Notes: generated from the sequence alone by a model not told the origin. A stretch of 64,000 nucleotides of DNA from DATBSK01 sp964501785 (GCA_964501785.1 CAZCUD010000002.1:248001-312000), one strand, 5' to 3'; shown: positions 23,129 through 32,109, counted from the stretch's first letter. Translations and numbers: made by a program.

Positions 23129-24103
23129 CTACTCGCGGAGGGCGCCCTGTCCGAGCTGCTTCCGCAGGGCGGCCTCGAACTCGGCGACCGCGGCGCCGGC
23201 GTGGCGCTCGCGGAGCTCCTCGAGCACCGGGTAGCCCGCGTCACGCTCGGCGTCCCACTCGTCCGCGAAGCGGCCCGAGGCGATGTCGTCGAGCAGCTCG
23301 CGCATGCGCGACGTGATGTCAACCTCGGCGAACGCCTCGCGGCGCGTGAGCTGGCCGTACTGGCTCGTCGGTGAGTGGAACCCGAACTGGTAGGCGTAGC
23401 CCTTCTCGCGCACGAGTCGCATCGTGCGCTCGGTCTCCCCCGAGAGCAGCGTCTCGACGATGATCGCCTCGAGCGGGATCCCGTGTTCGAGGAGCGCCTC
23501 GATGTAGCTGGTGGTCACGTGCGTCATGATCGGCGCCCGCACCTGCTCCTCGGCGAGGTCGAGGATCGCCTCCTGGCGCGGCGTGAGCTCGATGGCACCC
23601 TGCCGCAGCCCGCCGATGGCCTTGGCCACCGCGAGCGTGCGCTCCTTGGCGTGACCCGTGGCGTCCCGGTGCACGCCCACCGCGGTGATGAAGCCGATCC
23701 CCTCCTCGTAGCAGGCGCGAACTTCCGGACCCAGCATGCGCGGCGCCACCATGCCGATGTCGCCGTCGGGGTCGAAGCGATCGAACGCGACCGTGTAGCC
23801 GCTCGCCAGGATCGTCAGCCCGTCGGCCGGTCGCTTGAAGTCGAGGAGCGGGATCACGTCGTCGGGCACGAGCACGCAGACCACGTCGGCGTCGCTCGCG
23901 TCCGAGATGTCGCCGGGCCGGAAGCCGTCGGCCGCGGCCTGCTCCCGGGACGCGTCCGCGCGCACACAGATCTGCACGTCGAACCCCGAGTCGCGCAGGT
24001 TCAACGCCCAGGAGCGCCCCTGGTTGCCGTATCCGATGACCGCGACCGAGGAGCCCTCGATGGCCGCGAGATCGGCGTCGTCGTCGTGGTAGATCGTCGT
24101 CAT
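23129..24103 (-). CDS. Divergent ketol-acid reductoisomerase-like protein
   Basis: A 324-residue protein with the N-terminal Rossmann domain of IlvC: VIGYGNQGRSWALNLRDSGF at residues about 22-41, GYTVAFDRF and GMVAPRMLGPEVR as in true enzymes. The DLFGEQ metal motif becomes LDLAEEQ, keeping the Asp and Glu, but the following Glu pair (ECLHE in IlvC) is stretched to ETLLSGE. So substrate binding may differ. Real IlvC makes dihydroxy acids for valine, leucine and isoleucine; no other ilv gene is nearby, so this may act on another 2-keto acid. It is alone between divergent fur and a lipoprotein gene. Confidence 0.7.
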   Translation of the reverse strand: MTTIYHDDDADLAAIEGSSVAVIGYGNQGRSWALNLRDSGFDVQICVRADASREQAAADGFRPGDISDASDADVVCVLVPDDVIPLLDFKRPADGLTILASGYTVAFDRFDPDGDIGMVAPRMLGPEVRACYEEGIGFITAVGVHRDATGHAKERTLAVAKAIGGLRQGAIELTPRQEAILDLAEEQVRAPIMTHVTTSYIEALLEHGIPLEAIIVETLLSGETERTMRLVREKGYAYQFGFHSPTSQYGQLTRREAFAEVDITSRMRELLDDIASGRFADEWDAERDAGYPVLEELRERHAGAAVAEFEAALRKQLGQGALRE

Positions 24104-24135
24104 GCGCGCACCGTACGCGAAACATGACGTGTTCG

Positions 24136-25107
24136 TCAGGTCGTGGGCGGGGTCTCCGGCACCGCCGACGGCGCGGACGCGGGCGTGACGAACAGCGTGG
24201 CGACCCAGGCGATCGCGTCCGCGACGAACCGGGCCGCAGGCGCGCCGGTGAACGGGAACGAGTGACCGGCGGGTGCGCCGTAGAAGTGGGTCACCGGCGG
24301 GTTGCCCTCAGCGGTCAGGAGCGCTGCCAGCGCCTGGGCCTGCCCGATCGGCACGATCGGATCGGCGGCACCGTGGGCGAGCATGACCGGGACGTCGATC
24401 AGCTCCGGCATCCCGGGATCCGCGGGCAGCACGTCACCGGCGGTCGGTGGAGCCACGCCCTGCGGTGCACGCGCCAGGAGCCCGGCCGTCGACACGACCG
24501 GCTCGATCGCGCCTGCCGTCGCCCGGTCGAGCGCGACGGTCGCACCATAGGAGTGGCCGAAGAGCACGAGCCGGGTCGGATCGACGTCGGGAACCTGGCG
24601 TGCCGCGGCCACGAGGGCATCGAGGTCTGGGATGCCTCGCCACGCGCCCTTGAACGTCGGGCCACGGGCACACGAGATCGCGTCCGGTGCGTCGCTCATG
24701 AGCTGTTCGGGGCGATCGAACCAGCACCCGACGATCCCCACGACACCCGATCGGGCCAGCCTCGCGGCCAGCCGCTCGTACTGCTGGCGCAATCCGTCGT
24801 TGCCGTGCAGCACGAGCGCCGACGCCGGCGGCACCGTCGCCGGCACATCCGGGCGATACACGCCGAGGACGACGGCGCGCCCGCCAGGGGCCGGGGCCCG
24901 ATACCACTCGTTCGTGCCGCCGGGCACGGCGCCGGGGGGCGGCGCGATCGCCGTGAACGCGCCGGGTGCGGGCGGGGTCGGGAAGGTCGAGCCCCGCGTC
25001 GCGGGCGGTGGCGGTGGTGGCGGCGGGGCGACCTGCACGCACGCGGCGACCAGCGGCGCGATGAGCACCACCAGAGACCACCAGGCGCGTCGCCGTCCCC
25101 CGCCCAT
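24136..25107 (-). CDS. Lipoprotein alpha/beta hydrolase
   Basis: A 323-residue exported serine hydrolase. The signal sequence ends in LVAAC, a lipobox with C23 as lipidated cysteine, followed by a Pro-rich spacer (ten prolines in the first 40 mature residues). The hydrolase core has the nucleophile elbow GHSYG (S186), an acid in GAADPIVP and a histidine in AGHSFPF. LVLHGNDG near residue 98-105 is the oxyanion-hole turn. Similar to dienelactone-hydrolase and cutinase-type lipoproteins; substrate unknown. It is separated from the IlvC-like gene by 32 bases in the same direction, and is divergent from a small membrane gene. Confidence 0.82.
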   Translation of the reverse strand: MGGGRRRAWWSLVVLIAPLVAACVQVAPPPPPPPPATRGSTFPTPPAPGAFTAIAPPPGAVPGGTNEWYRAPAPGGRAVVLGVYRPDVPATVPPASALVLHGNDGLRQQYERLAARLARSGVVGIVGCWFDRPEQLMSDAPDAISCARGPTFKGAWRGIPDLDALVAAARQVPDVDPTRLVLFGHSYGATVALDRATAGAIEPVVSTAGLLARAPQGVAPPTAGDVLPADPGMPELIDVPVMLAHGAADPIVPIGQAQALAALLTAEGNPPVTHFYGAPAGHSFPFTGAPAARFVADAIAWVATLFVTPASAPSAVPETPPTT

Positions 25108-25174
25108 CGAACGACGTTAGGTGACCGTCGCAGCGTGGCCGGGTTCCGGGCGAAGACTCACTAGGGTGCGCGCC

Positions 25175-25360
25175 ATGTCGATTCGCACCCGCGGCTTCAT
25201 CATGGTCGGCGCCGCGCTCATCGCCCTGGCGGCGAACGTCATCGAGGCCGCCGACGAGGGCGCCTCGGTCTGGAACATCATCGCGATCGTCTGCTTCGCC
25301 ATCGTGCTGTTCGCAGGCTTCGAGCTGATCGCGAAGAACCCGCCCGCGTCGACCGAGTGA
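25175..25360 (+). CDS. Small two-helix membrane protein
   Basis: A 61-residue protein with two transmembrane segments (GFIMVGAALIALAANVI near residues 7-23 and VWNIIAIVCFAIVLFAGF near 32-49) and a short basic N-terminus. No family recognised. The ATG at 25175 begins just before the first helix. One base separates its stop from the GTG of the acyl-CoA ligase-like gene, so they are co-transcribed. Confidence 0.55.
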   Translation: MSIRTRGFIMVGAALIALAANVIEAADEGASVWNIIAIVCFAIVLFAGFELIAKNPPASTE

Positions 25361-25361
25361 C

Positions 25362-26885
25362 GTGACCGCCGGCCGGGGACGGGTCGCGCCCGACCTGCTC
25401 GTCGGCGACATCGTCCGCCACGCGGCCCGCGCCACCCCTCGGGCGACGGCGGCGACCCTCGGCGACGACGAGGTCTCCTTCGCCGAGCTCGATGCCCGTT
25501 CGAGCCAGGTCGCGCGCGCGTTCGCCGCGCTGGGCGTCGGAGTCGGCGACCGCGTCGCGTGGTGGGGCGAGACCTCCCTGGACGCGATGCCGATCTTCAA
25601 CGCGCTCGCGCGACTGGGCGCTGCGTTCATGCCGGTCAACGCCCGGCTCGGTGCAGACGAGGCGGCCGACGTCCTGGCGTACGCCCGCCCGAAGGTGCTC
25701 GTGGTCGACGAGTCCCACGCCGGCCTGGCTGCCGACTTCGATCCGGCACCGCTCGACCACGCGCGCCTATTCGCGGCCGCCGACCGGCTGGAAGCCGTCG
25801 ACGCGGGCACGCCCACCGGGCTCACCGAGGCGTCGACCCACGTCGTCTTCTTCACCAGCGGCAGCACCGGGCGACCGAAGGGAGTCGTGCTGTCGCATCG
25901 AGCCAGCTGGCTCCGCTCGTTCCAGGGGAACCTCACCGATCACGCCGGTGGCACCGTGTGCATGTTCCCGCTCTTCCACATGTCCGGGTGGTCGATGACC
26001 GTCAACGCCTGGCAGACCCGTTGCCCCGTCCACTTCGCCCCGACGCCCGACGCGGAGACGCTGCTCGGCACCGCGGCGCGCCGGCGTGCGACGCGCCTGT
26101 ACCACATCCCGGCGGTGTGGCAGCGGGTGCTGGAGCACGATCGCTCGGGGTACGACCTGACGTGCGTGCGCGAGTGCGACACCGGGACCTCGGCGACGCC
26201 ACCCGAGCTGCTCGCGGCGATCAAGGACGCCTTCCCGTCGACGGTGACGCGCATCTACTACGGGAGCACCGAGGTCGGCCTCGCCGCGATGCTCGGGGAT
26301 CGCGACATCGAGCGGAAGCCGGGTTCGGTCGGACCCGCAGCGGTCGGCGTGTCGCTCGCGCTCGTCGGCGACGACGGGAACGTCTCGCGCACCGAGGGCG
26401 AGGTGTGCGTGCGCAGCCCGTTCCTCATGGACGGATACTTCGAGCATCCCGACGCGAACCGAGAAGCGCTCGCGCCGATCGAGCCCGGAGGGCCGGCCTG
26501 GTATCGCACCGGCGACCTCGGAGTGCTCGACGACGAGGGCTACCTGTCGATCGTCGGCCGAGCCCGCGACGTCCTGCGCAGCGGCGGGGAGACGATCGCG
26601 CCCGCCGAGGTCGAGGCCGCGCTGGCCGACCTGCCCGACGTGCAGGAGCTCGCGGTGATCGGCCTGCCGAGCGTCGAGTGGGGTGAGGTCGTGACCGCGG
26701 TCCTCGTGCTGCGCGCCGACGCGACCGCTCCGTCGCTCGCGGCGGTGCAGGCCCACTGCGAGGGCCGGCTCGCGCGGTTCAAGCAGCCCCGCCGGGTCGA
26801 GGTCGTCGACGCGCTCCCCCGCACCGCCGCGACCGGGCAGGTGCAGCGCTCGCTGCTCGTCCAGCGGCTGGCCGACCCCACGTGA
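25362..26885 (+). CDS. Acyl-CoA ligase-like adenylating protein, catalytic Lys replaced
   Basis: A 507-residue member of the ANL superfamily. FTSGSTGRPKGVVLSHR near residue 165 is the P-loop, YYGSTEVG (about 306) the acid-binding loop, WYRTGDLG (about 382) the nucleotide site, and GRARDVLRSGGETIAPAEVE the hinge. The last motif, usually PRTxxGK, reads PRTAATGQ: the lysine that drives adenylate formation is Gln493. The enzyme may therefore be slow, work only on the thioesterification half, or have another role. It follows a small membrane gene by one base and precedes a promoter region for the ABC importer. Confidence 0.83.
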   Translation: MTAGRGRVAPDLLVGDIVRHAARATPRATAATLGDDEVSFAELDARSSQVARAFAALGVGVGDRVAWWGETSLDAMPIFNALARLGAAFMPVNARLGADEAADVLAYARPKVLVVDESHAGLAADFDPAPLDHARLFAAADRLEAVDAGTPTGLTEASTHVVFFTSGSTGRPKGVVLSHRASWLRSFQGNLTDHAGGTVCMFPLFHMSGWSMTVNAWQTRCPVHFAPTPDAETLLGTAARRRATRLYHIPAVWQRVLEHDRSGYDLTCVRECDTGTSATPPELLAAIKDAFPSTVTRIYYGSTEVGLAAMLGDRDIERKPGSVGPAAVGVSLALVGDDGNVSRTEGEVCVRSPFLMDGYFEHPDANREALAPIEPGGPAWYRTGDLGVLDDEGYLSIVGRARDVLRSGGETIAPAEVEAALADLPDVQELAVIGLPSVEWGEVVTAVLVLRADATAPSLAAVQAHCEGRLARFKQPRRVEVVDALPRTAATGQVQRSLLVQRLADPT

Positions 26886-26916
26886 CCCGACGCGGGTGAT
26901 CGGCGGAGCGCAGTTT

Positions 26917-26932
26917 CTGACGCTTGCGTCAG
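26917..26932. promoter_or_regulatory. Palindromic operator at importer promoter, CTGAC-N6-GTCAG
   Basis: CTGACGC (26917-26923) TT GCGTCAG (26926-26932) is a perfect 16-base palindrome. Its right half contains TTGCGT (26924-26929), which with GAATAG at 26946-26951 (16-base spacing) makes a plausible promoter, so a bound regulator would block it. The same CTGAC-N6-GTCAG core occurs at 50640-50655. Confidence 0.6.
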
Positions 26933-26995
26933 GTAGCCGGGTGCGGAATAGTCCCCACGCTCCACAGCAGGTGACAACCGGAACGGGGGGAAAGC

Positions 26996-28306
26996 ATGAG
27001 GAGTCGTCGTCTCGGAGCCGTGCTGGCCGTGGGAGCGCTCGCGCTCGCCACGGTCATGACGGGAGTCGCGCTGGCGGGTGACGGACCCGACACCGACTTC
27101 TCGAAGCTCAAGCCGATCAAGGAACCGGCGAACTGCAAGGACGGCGACGGCGTCACCGCCGACACCATCAAGGTCGGCGTCATCAGCCCGACCAGCGGGC
27201 CCCAGGCGCAGAGCTACGCGCCCGGCACCGAGCAGGGCATCGAGGCCCGCATCGAGGCGGCCAACACCTCGGGTGAGCTCGGCGACCGCACCATCGAGCT
27301 CGTGAAGGCCGACGACCAGGGCAACCAGGCCAACAACCTCACCGCGGCCCAGCAGCTCGTCGAGCAGGACGGCGTGTTCGGGATCATCGAGCTCTCGAAC
27401 GCGTCGGACGGGAGCGCCGAGTACCTCTACGACGAGGGCATCCCCGTCGCGGGCTGGCACAACGGTGTCAAGGACTGGGGCATCTACCCCAACATGTTCT
27501 CGTGGCGGAACTCGCAGCCCGCCGACCAGGAGAACGTCTTCACCAGCCGGCCGGCTGACGTCATGAAGGAGCTCGGCGCGAAGAAGGTCGCGCTCGTCGG
27601 CTCCAACATCGGATCGAGCGCGGTGTTCATCGACCAGGCTGCGCAGGCCATCGACAAGACCAAGGGTCTCGAGGTCGTGTACCAGACCACCGACGTGACC
27701 GCCGAGCAGCAGGACTTCACCGGCATCGCCGACCAGATCAAGCAGAGCGGAGCCGACGGCGTCTACACCGGTCTCGCCGGCCTGCAGGCCAACGCGCTGA
27801 GCCAGGCGATCAAGCAAGCGGGCGTCGAGCTCGAGGCGATCGTGTTCCCGGGTGGCTACGACGACCGCGTCGTCGGGCTGCCGGGCTACGAGGGTGCGTA
27901 CCTCGGCACCGAGTTCAAGCCGCTCGAGGTCGGATCGCCGGGGCTCACCGCCTACGAGGAGGCGATGGCGGCAGCCGGCAACGAGCCGCTGCGGTTCTTC
28001 GCCCTCCAGGGCTACTTCGCGGCCGACGCGTTCGTGAACGGCGTGAAGGCTGCCGGCGTGAACTGCCCGACGCGCAAGGCGTTCATCAACAACCTGCGGC
28101 TCGAGAAGGACTACGACGCGGGCGGCGCGTTCGTGCCCGTCGACTACGCCGAGATCTTCGGCCGGCCCTTCTACTGCGTGTACTACCTCCAGATCACCGG
28201 TGGTGAGTTCGTGCCCGTGAACGACGGGGAGCCGATCTGCGCGACGAAGCTCTTCGAGGACGGCAAGGTCAAGAAGCTCTCCGCGGCCGACCAGGCCAAC
28301 GGCTGA
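26996..28306 (+). CDS. ABC importer substrate-binding protein, branched-chain amino acid type
   Basis: A 436-residue exported binding protein of the Leu/Ile/Val-binding family (Peripla_BP_6 type). Signal peptide residues about 5-24 (cleavage near ALAGDG); no lipobox cysteine in it. VTADTIKVGVISPTSGPQAQ starts domain 1 and QSYAPGTEQGIEARIEAAN is the usual first helix. The mature protein has four or more cysteines (NCKDGD, VNCPT, FYCVYY, PICATK). Ligands of this family in actinobacteria range from amino acids to amides, urea and aromatic or dicarboxylic acids; acyl-CoA genes on both sides favour an organic acid. First gene of the importer operon, with a GGGGGGAAAG ribosome site. Confidence 0.88.
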   Translation: MRSRRLGAVLAVGALALATVMTGVALAGDGPDTDFSKLKPIKEPANCKDGDGVTADTIKVGVISPTSGPQAQSYAPGTEQGIEARIEAANTSGELGDRTIELVKADDQGNQANNLTAAQQLVEQDGVFGIIELSNASDGSAEYLYDEGIPVAGWHNGVKDWGIYPNMFSWRNSQPADQENVFTSRPADVMKELGAKKVALVGSNIGSSAVFIDQAAQAIDKTKGLEVVYQTTDVTAEQQDFTGIADQIKQSGADGVYTGLAGLQANALSQAIKQAGVELEAIVFPGGYDDRVVGLPGYEGAYLGTEFKPLEVGSPGLTAYEEAMAAAGNEPLRFFALQGYFAADAFVNGVKAAGVNCPTRKAFINNLRLEKDYDAGGAFVPVDYAEIFGRPFYCVYYLQITGGEFVPVNDGEPICATKLFEDGKVKKLSAADQANG

Positions 28307-28329
28307 GCATCCGGAGCCGATTCGCCGTT

Positions 28330-28359
28330 GCCGGGCCGGGTCGAACGACCCGGCCCGGC
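28330..28359 (+). terminator. Intra-operon hairpin after the binding-protein gene
   Basis: Arms GCCGGGCCGGGT (28330-28341) and ACCCGGCCCGGC (28348-28359) pair perfectly around CGAACG. It lies between the binding-protein gene and its permease. In such operons a partial terminator or RNA stabiliser gives more binding protein than permease; that role is inferred here. Confidence 0.6.
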
Positions 28360-28383
28360 ACCTCACCACGGAAGTAGCCGGTC

Positions 28384-30561
28384 ATGGGGCCGTTCATCGT
28401 CACGGGTCTGGTCCTCGGGAGCATCTACGCGGTCTCGGTCCTCGGGCTGGTCCTCACCTACAACGCCTCGCGCGTCTTCAACTTCTCGCACGGCGCGATC
28501 GCGTACTTCTGCGCGGTCACCTACTACTGGCTGACCAAGTTCGAGGGCTGGGCGGTGGTGCCCGCGGCGATCGTCGTGGTGTTCGTCGTCGGTCCGATCG
28601 TCGGGCTGTTCCTCTGGTGGCTCGTCTTCCGCCGACTGACCGACTCACCGCCCGTCGTGCGCTTCGTCTCGACGGTCGGCCTGTGGGTCGCGATCCCGGC
28701 GTTCACGAAGCTGCTGTACGGCACGACCGTCACCGGCGGCGAGGTGCTGGCGCCGGGCTTCGGCGGGTCCCCGCCCGGCGAGTTCGACTTCCTCGGCGTC
28801 ACCATCAACTGGAACCAGGCGTCGGTCATCATCGGCGCGTTCGTCGTCGCGATCGCGTTCGGGCTGCTGCTGCGCTTCACGCCGTTCGGGCTCGCGACCC
28901 GCGCGGCCGTCGACTCGCCCCGGGTCGCGAGCATCGCCGGCATCAACCCGCCCGCGATCACGGCGGTGTCCTGGATGCTCGGCTGCGGGCTCGCCGCCCT
29001 TGCCGGCGTGCTCCTGAGCCCGATCCTCGGGCTCGGCGAGGTGCAGTTCACGCTGCTGCTCGTCGTGTCGTTCGCGGCGGCCGTCGTCGGCCGGCTGCGC
29101 AGCCTCCCGCTCGCCTTCGCCGGCGCGATCCTGATCGGGCTCCTCCAGGGCCTCTCGGAGAAGTACGTCAACGACTGGTTCGCCGACTCGAGCTCGACCT
29201 TCGCGGACACGCTCAAGACGGGCCTGAAGCCCAGCATCCCGTTCATCGTCATGCTCGTGTTCCTCCTCGCCTACCAGGGTCTGCGGCGAGAGCAGTTCGA
29301 GGTCGACCTCCGCAAGGGCCCGGCCGAGGACGAGGTCGCGCCGGTCCAGAAGCTCACCGGGTGGCGGGCCGCGATCGGTCCGATCGCGGTTGCGATCGTG
29401 CTGTTCTCGGTGCCGTTGTGGCTCGACGACTTCTGGGTCGGCGTCGTGAGTCAGGGCGTGGCGCTCGCCGTGCTGTTCCTGACCTTCACCGTCGTCATCG
29501 GCGAGGGAGGGATGCTCTCGTTGGCCCAGGTCGCGTTGGCGGGCATCGGCGCGTTCACAGCGGCGAAGCTCGCCACCGATGCCGGATGGCCGGTGTGGCT
29601 GGCGCTGCTCGCGGGCGCGCTGCTCACCGTGCCGATCGGGCTCCTCGTCGCCGCGCTCAGCCTGCGCCTCGGCGACCTGTACCTCGCGTTGGCGACGCTC
29701 GCGTTCTCGCAGCTCGTCACGTACCTGGTGTTCCAACGCAAGGACTTCGACAACTTCAACAGCGGGATCGAGCTGCCGCGTCCGGAGTTCCTCGGGATCG
29801 ACTTCGACGATCGCGTCAACTTCTACTTGTTGCTCGCGGTCATCTTCTGCATCGTCGCGATCATCGTCGTGAACCTCCGACGATCGACGACCGGCATGGT
29901 GCTCACCGCGATGCGTTCGAGCGAGCAGGCCTCGGCGACGATCGGGATCAGCGTCGTGCGATCGAAGCTCATCGCCTTCGGCGTGAGCGCGTTCATCGCC
30001 GGGCTCGGCGGCGGCCTCTACGCCATGAGCTTCGGGCGCGCGACCGTGCTGTCGTTCAGCGTGCTCGCCGGGATCGTCTGGCTGGCGATCGTCGTGACCT
30101 GGGGGATCCGCTCGGTGCTCGGCGCCCTCATGGCGGCCATCCTGTACGTGGTGGTGTCGCCGCCGACCAACAAGATCAGCTTCATCCTGGTGATCATCGT
30201 CGTGTTCTTCATGATGGGGATGACGGCTCGCCTCGTCGGCTCACGAGCGATCTACACCCCGCGCGGCATGGTCCTCGCCGCGATCCTCTACATCGCCGGC
30301 ATCGCGGCCATCGTGCTGGTGCTGCCCATCGACGTGAAGGCGGAGATCGACCTCGGCACCGCGTGGGACCACATCCCGACGCTGCTGTTCGGTCTCGGTG
30401 CGGTGTTCCTCGCCCGACAGCCGCGGGGCGTGCTGTTCGACGTGATGAACCGGATCCGCCTGCGCCAGCTCCAGCGCGACGCGGAGGCCGCGGCGGAGGC
30501 CGAGGACGGCGACGGCCCCGACCCCGGTGGCGGCCGCGCGTCCGAGGGGGTGACGGCATGA
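28384..30561 (+). CDS. Fused LivH-LivM ABC permease
   Basis: A 725-residue membrane protein joining both permease subunits of a branched-chain-type importer. Residues about 1-300 are LivH-like (IYAVSVLGLVLTYNASRVFN is the typical opening; a LivH coupling region follows near 165-190), a charged linker lies at 300-325, and 325-640 is LivM-like (GEGGMLSLAQVALAGIGAF, LRLGDLYLALATLAF). An extra three-helix tail (about 620-690) and an acidic Ala-rich C-terminus end the protein. Some sixteen or more hydrophobic segments. The fusion is known in actinobacteria and probably fixes subunit order. It overlaps the first ATPase gene by four bases (ATGA). Confidence 0.88.
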   Translation: MGPFIVTGLVLGSIYAVSVLGLVLTYNASRVFNFSHGAIAYFCAVTYYWLTKFEGWAVVPAAIVVVFVVGPIVGLFLWWLVFRRLTDSPPVVRFVSTVGLWVAIPAFTKLLYGTTVTGGEVLAPGFGGSPPGEFDFLGVTINWNQASVIIGAFVVAIAFGLLLRFTPFGLATRAAVDSPRVASIAGINPPAITAVSWMLGCGLAALAGVLLSPILGLGEVQFTLLLVVSFAAAVVGRLRSLPLAFAGAILIGLLQGLSEKYVNDWFADSSSTFADTLKTGLKPSIPFIVMLVFLLAYQGLRREQFEVDLRKGPAEDEVAPVQKLTGWRAAIGPIAVAIVLFSVPLWLDDFWVGVVSQGVALAVLFLTFTVVIGEGGMLSLAQVALAGIGAFTAAKLATDAGWPVWLALLAGALLTVPIGLLVAALSLRLGDLYLALATLAFSQLVTYLVFQRKDFDNFNSGIELPRPEFLGIDFDDRVNFYLLLAVIFCIVAIIVVNLRRSTTGMVLTAMRSSEQASATIGISVVRSKLIAFGVSAFIAGLGGGLYAMSFGRATVLSFSVLAGIVWLAIVVTWGIRSVLGALMAAILYVVVSPPTNKISFILVIIVVFFMMGMTARLVGSRAIYTPRGMVLAAILYIAGIAAIVLVLPIDVKAEIDLGTAWDHIPTLLFGLGAVFLARQPRGVLFDVMNRIRLRQLQRDAEAAAEAEDGDGPDPGGGRASEGVTA

Positions 30562-31364
30562 GCGAGCCGCTCCTCGAGGCCAAGGGCATCACGGTGCAGT
30601 TCGGCGGCGTCGTGGCGCTCGACGACGTCGACTTCCACGCCGACGAGCAGGTGATCACCGGCCTCGTGGGCCCGAACGGCGCGGGCAAGACGACCTTGTT
30701 CGGCACCCTCTCGGGCCTCGTGCGCCCCCGCGCCGGCCAGGTGCTGGTCGACGGGAAGGACGTCACGCGGGCGAGCCCGCAACGCCGATCGCGCCTCGGG
30801 TTGGCCCGCACGTTCCAGCGGCTCGAGCTCTTCGGCGAGCTGACGGTGCGCGAGCACCTCGTGGTCGCGGCGCGGGTCCGCGAGCGACGCGATCGCTCGC
30901 TGTGGCGCGACCTGATCGGCCGCGGGAGCCGCCCCGCGCCCGGCGAGGACGAGGCCGTCGACGGGATCCTCACCCTCCTCGGCCTCGACCACGTGGCCGA
31001 CAAGCCCGTGACGCTCCTGCCGCTCGGCACCGGACGCATCGTCGAGATCGGTCGAGCGCTCGCGACGGGGCCGCGAGTGGTGCTCCTCGACGAACCGACG
31101 TCCGGTCTCGACGTCCACGAGTCGCAGATGCTCGCCGACGCGCTCCGTCGGGCCCGTGACGACCGCGGCATCGCGTTCGTGCTCGTCGAGCACGACGTGG
31201 AGCTCGTGCTCGAGCTGTGCGCTGCGGTCACCGTGCTCGACTTCGGGCGCGTGATCGCGCACGGCACTCCGGACGAGATCCGATCGAGCAGCGCGGTGCA
31301 GGCTGCGTACCTCGGCACCGCGACCGAGTCCGCCGCCGACGTCGAGTCCGGAGGTGCGACGTGA
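30558..31364 (+). CDS. ABC importer ATPase, LivG type
   Basis: A 268-residue ATPase. Walker A is GPNGAGKT (about 39-46), Walker B VVLLDEP, and the switch histidine lies in LVEHDVE. The C-loop, usually LSGGQ, reads LPLGTGR, a degenerate form seen in some LivG-like proteins of actinobacteria; ATP hydrolysis may rely on the partner LivF site. Start ATG overlaps the permease stop (ATGA at 30558-30561) and its own stop overlaps livF, so all importer cytoplasmic parts are coupled. Confidence 0.9.
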   Translation: MSEPLLEAKGITVQFGGVVALDDVDFHADEQVITGLVGPNGAGKTTLFGTLSGLVRPRAGQVLVDGKDVTRASPQRRSRLGLARTFQRLELFGELTVREHLVVAARVRERRDRSLWRDLIGRGSRPAPGEDEAVDGILTLLGLDHVADKPVTLLPLGTGRIVEIGRALATGPRVVLLDEPTSGLDVHESQMLADALRRARDDRGIAFVLVEHDVELVLELCAAVTVLDFGRVIAHGTPDEIRSSSAVQAAYLGTATESAADVESGGAT

Positions 31365-32086
31365 GCACGACGCCCGCTCCCCTGCTCGCCGTCGAGGACC
31401 TCGACGTCCGCTACGGCGAGGCGCGTGCCGTCTTCGGCGTCAGCCTCGACCTCGAGCGCGGCCGGGCGTTGGCCGTCCTCGGACCCAACGGCGCGGGCAA
31501 GAGCTCGCTCGGTGCCGCGATCGCCGGACGAGTCCCTCCTGCCGCGGGCACGGTGCGCTTCGACGGCGACGACATCACGGGCAAGGGGGCCCACGCGGTG
31601 AGCCGGATGGGCATCGCGTACGTGCCCGAGGAGCGGGCGATCTTCCCGCACCTCTCGGTGCTCGAGAACCTCAAGGTGCGACTCCGCTACGCGGTGCCTC
31701 GGGCGGAGCGGGCCGCGGCCCTGGAGCGCGCGCTCGAGACGTTCCCCGTCCTCGGCGAGCGACGGAAGCAGCAAGCCGGGACCCTCTCGGGCGGCGAGCA
31801 GCAGATGCTCAGCCTGGCCCGGGTCCTGGCCGCGCCTCCCCAGCTCCTCATCGCCGACGAGATGTCGCTCGGCCTCGCCCCCCGGCTCGTCGACCTGGTG
31901 TTCGAGTCGCTCACCCGGGCCCGCGAAGAGGGGGTCACGGTGCTCCTCGTCGAGCAGTACGTGGAGCGCGCCCTCGCGTTCGCCGACGAGGCCGTGATCC
32001 TGCGGCGCGGTCGGCTCGTGTGGCGCGGCCCGGCGAGCGAGGCCGGCGACGAGCTGGTCGCCGGCTACCTCGGCTCCGGGACCTGA
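31361..32086 (+). CDS. ABC importer ATPase, LivF type
   Basis: A 241-residue ATPase with Walker A GPNGAGKS, an intact signature LSGGEQQMLSLAR, Walker B LLIADEMSLGLAP and switch H replaced in LVEQYVERAL (Q-Y instead of the usual H, as in LivF). It should pair with LivG in the importer. GTG start overlaps the livG stop (GTGA at 31361). Last gene of the operon, followed by a strong bidirectional hairpin. Confidence 0.9.
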   Translation: MSTTPAPLLAVEDLDVRYGEARAVFGVSLDLERGRALAVLGPNGAGKSSLGAAIAGRVPPAAGTVRFDGDDITGKGAHAVSRMGIAYVPEERAIFPHLSVLENLKVRLRYAVPRAERAAALERALETFPVLGERRKQQAGTLSGGEQQMLSLARVLAAPPQLLIADEMSLGLAPRLVDLVFESLTRAREEGVTVLLVEQYVERALAFADEAVILRRGRLVWRGPASEAGDELVAGYLGSGT

Positions 32087-32109
32087 CCCGCCGCCACGTC
32101 CATCGTTTC

